Source: DATHYZ01 sp035458865 (GTDB taxonomy: Bacteria; Chloroflexota; Limnocylindria; Limnocylindrales; CSP1-4). Taken from it: a DNA stretch of 14,386 bases. The notes under the pieces are model-generated. The model worked only from the letters and a program-made list of their open reading frames with translations. It was not told where the DNA came from and did no database searches. The position numbers and the translations under genes were made by a program. This document shows positions 13,200 through 14,386 of the stretch, piece after piece. The stretch's first letter is position 1. Each line of letters starts with the position of its first letter. The stretch spans positions 1 to 14,386 of the forward strand of contig DATHYZ010000099.1 of assembly GCA_035458865.1 (NCBI GenBank), given 5' to 3'.

Positions 13200-14386
13200 A
13201 TGACGAACGGCGCGGACGACCGGCGGGAGCTCGTCGAGGCGGCGCGGGACGCCTACGTCCTCTTCTTCCCGATGCTGATGGGCTACCGGTACCTCTTCGG
13301 AGGCTTCCTCGTCCCCCAGCTTCCGTCCCACCGGGCCCCGCTCAACACCCTCGGCGGGAAGCCGAGGACGCTCGACCACACCTTCCGGGAGGTCATCACC
13401 CCGAACGCCGACACGCCCTACTCCATGGCGGCCCTCGACCTGCGGGCCGAGCCCATGGTGCTGTCCGTGCCGGCGGTGACGGACCGCTTCTACCACTTCC
13501 AGCTCGAGGATCTCTGGGGCCAGAACGTCCACTACGTCGGCGTCCGGGCCACCGGCACGGGCCCCGGCACCTACCTCATCGCCGGCCCCGGCTGGGAGGG
13601 CGATGCCCCGGCCGACGTCGACGCGGTCCTCCGCTTCGAGACCGACGTCGTCTTCATCATCGGCCGCACGCAGCTGCTGGGCGCCGACGACGTCGAGACC
13701 CTCGGCGCGATCATGGCGGCCTACGACCTGCGGCCGCTGTCCACGCACACCGGCGGACCAGCGCCGATCCAGGAGCCCTTCGCCTGGCCGGTCTGGAACG
13801 ACGAGGCGTCGCGGGACGAGCGGTTCATCGGCTACGCGAACGCGCTCCTACCGCTGTGCCGTCCGTTCCACGACGAGGATGTCCCGCACCTCGAGCGGTT
13901 CGCCCGGATCGGGATCGGCGCCGGCCAGCCGTTCGATACCGAGGCGCTCGACGAAGGAACCCGGAGCGCCATCCGGGCGGGTGTCGCCGAGGCCCGGGCG
14001 GCGATCGAGGCAAGGGTCGGAGCGCTCGGCCGCAAGGCGAACGGCTGGGGGATGACCGAGGTCTTCGGCGATCGGGCGTGGTACGGGGGCGACTACCTGC
14101 TCCGCGCGGCCGGCGCGATGATCGGCTGGGGCGGCAACGACGTGTCGGAGGCCCTGTACCCGTTGGCGCGGGAGGATGCCGACGGGGAGCCCCTCCGCGG
14201 CGACCGCCGGTACCGGATCCGGATGACGAGCCTGCCCCCGGCGAAGGCCTTCTGGTCGGTCACCATGTACGACACCTCGTACGACGGCGTGGCCGGCTAC
14301 CTCGTCGAGAACCCGATCGACCGCTACCTGATCAACCCGACCACCCAGGGGCTCGTGCGCGCCGAGGGCGGGTCGCTCACGATCCA
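13200..14386 (+). CDS. DUF1254/DUF1214 domain protein (3' truncated by window edge)
   Basis: The frame opens at ATG 13200, with GAGGG (13187-13191) eight bases upstream, and stays open to the last base, giving 395 residues with no stop. The N-terminal DUF1254 part shows DAYVLFFPMLMGYRYL (17-32), ITPNADTPYSMAALDLRAEP (66-85) and DRFYHFQLEDLWGQN (95-109). The C-terminal DUF1214 part shows NDVSEALYPLAREDADGEPL (313-332), LPPAKAFWSVTMYD (345-358) and ENPIDRYLINP (370-380), ending in the 'GGSLTI' strand that normally lies near the family C-terminus, so little is missing. The function of these domains is poorly defined; many homologues are exported, but no signal peptide is present here, suggesting a cytosolic protein. 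It is divergent from the ABC exporter. Confidence 0.9.
   Translation, partial: MTNGADDRRELVEAARDAYVLFFPMLMGYRYLFGGFLVPQLPSHRAPLNTLGGKPRTLDHTFREVITPNADTPYSMAALDLRAEPMVLSVPAVTDRFYHFQLEDLWGQNVHYVGVRATGTGPGTYLIAGPGWEGDAPADVDAVLRFETDVVFIIGRTQLLGADDVETLGAIMAAYDLRPLSTHTGGPAPIQEPFAWPVWNDEASRDERFIGYANALLPLCRPFHDEDVPHLERFARIGIGAGQPFDTEALDEGTRSAIRAGVAEARAAIEARVGALGRKANGWGMTEVFGDRAWYGGDYLLRAAGAMIGWGGNDVSEALYPLAREDADGEPLRGDRRYRIRMTSLPPAKAFWSVTMYDTSYDGVAGYLVENPIDRYLINPTTQGLVRAEGGSLTI

Noticed and set aside
1..14386. CRISPR arrays, insertion sequences, tRNA or rRNA genes, phage or defence modules
   Set aside because: No regularly spaced repeats, transposase or integrase motifs, cloverleaf patterns or conserved rRNA stretches were seen. 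GC content and coding style look uniform, with no sign of an inserted island.

Overview
The window is a high-GC, gene-dense stretch of bacterial chromosome. Most starts have a Shine-Dalgarno (SD) sequence, one of them fully complementary to the usual 16S rRNA 3' end, and GTG and TTG starts are used. Secreted proteins with Sec-type signals, alpha/beta-hydrolase/class III cyclase fusions, DUF1254 proteins and a molybdenum hydroxylase fit a soil or freshwater Actinomycetota or Chloroflexota (Limnocylindria-like) bacterium. That placement is inference. I see no rRNA, tRNA, CRISPR array, insertion sequence, integrase or phage gene.

Layout. (1) Positions 1-866 hold the 3' end of a xanthine dehydrogenase-family molybdopterin subunit, which meets a convergent gene at a perfect 16-bp hairpin. 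(2) Positions 956-4405 (minus) hold a 1149-residue secreted protein made of two tandem 5'-nucleotidase/UshA-like units, with a FIMAH-like helical domain inserted in the first unit and an eroded substrate domain in the second. (3) Divergent from it, 4711-5680 is a two-gene operon: a six-helix membrane protein overlapped by a small winged-helix regulator. Its promoter (TTGACA-17-TACTCT) is covered by a tandem dyad repeated every 17 bp, very probably the regulator's own operator. (4) Positions 5862-6401 encode a TTG-started SRPBCC protein. (5) Positions 6448-7392 (minus) hold a tiny two-helix membrane protein and an exported, C-terminally anchored protein. (6) Positions 7740-8817 (plus) hold a small secreted beta-barrel-like protein and an unrecognised cytosolic protein. 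(7) Positions 8902-10260 encode an alpha/beta-hydrolase plus class III nucleotide-cyclase fusion in which both catalytic centres look non-canonical. (8) Positions 10313-12855 (minus) form a compact ABC exporter operon: ATPase, then two related but distinct ABC-2 permeases, with an 11-bp overlap and a 4-bp gap. (9) Positions 13200-14386 hold the start of a DUF1254/DUF1214 protein, cut by the window edge.

The genes look like several independent small transcription units rather than one pathway. Best supported as functional units are the autoregulated regulator/membrane pair and the ABC exporter. The features most worth a second look are the double-headed nucleotidase with its inserted domain, the tandem operator, and the cyclase fusion with a degenerate hydrolase sensor. 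I found no convincing evidence of a wholly new defence or mobile system.
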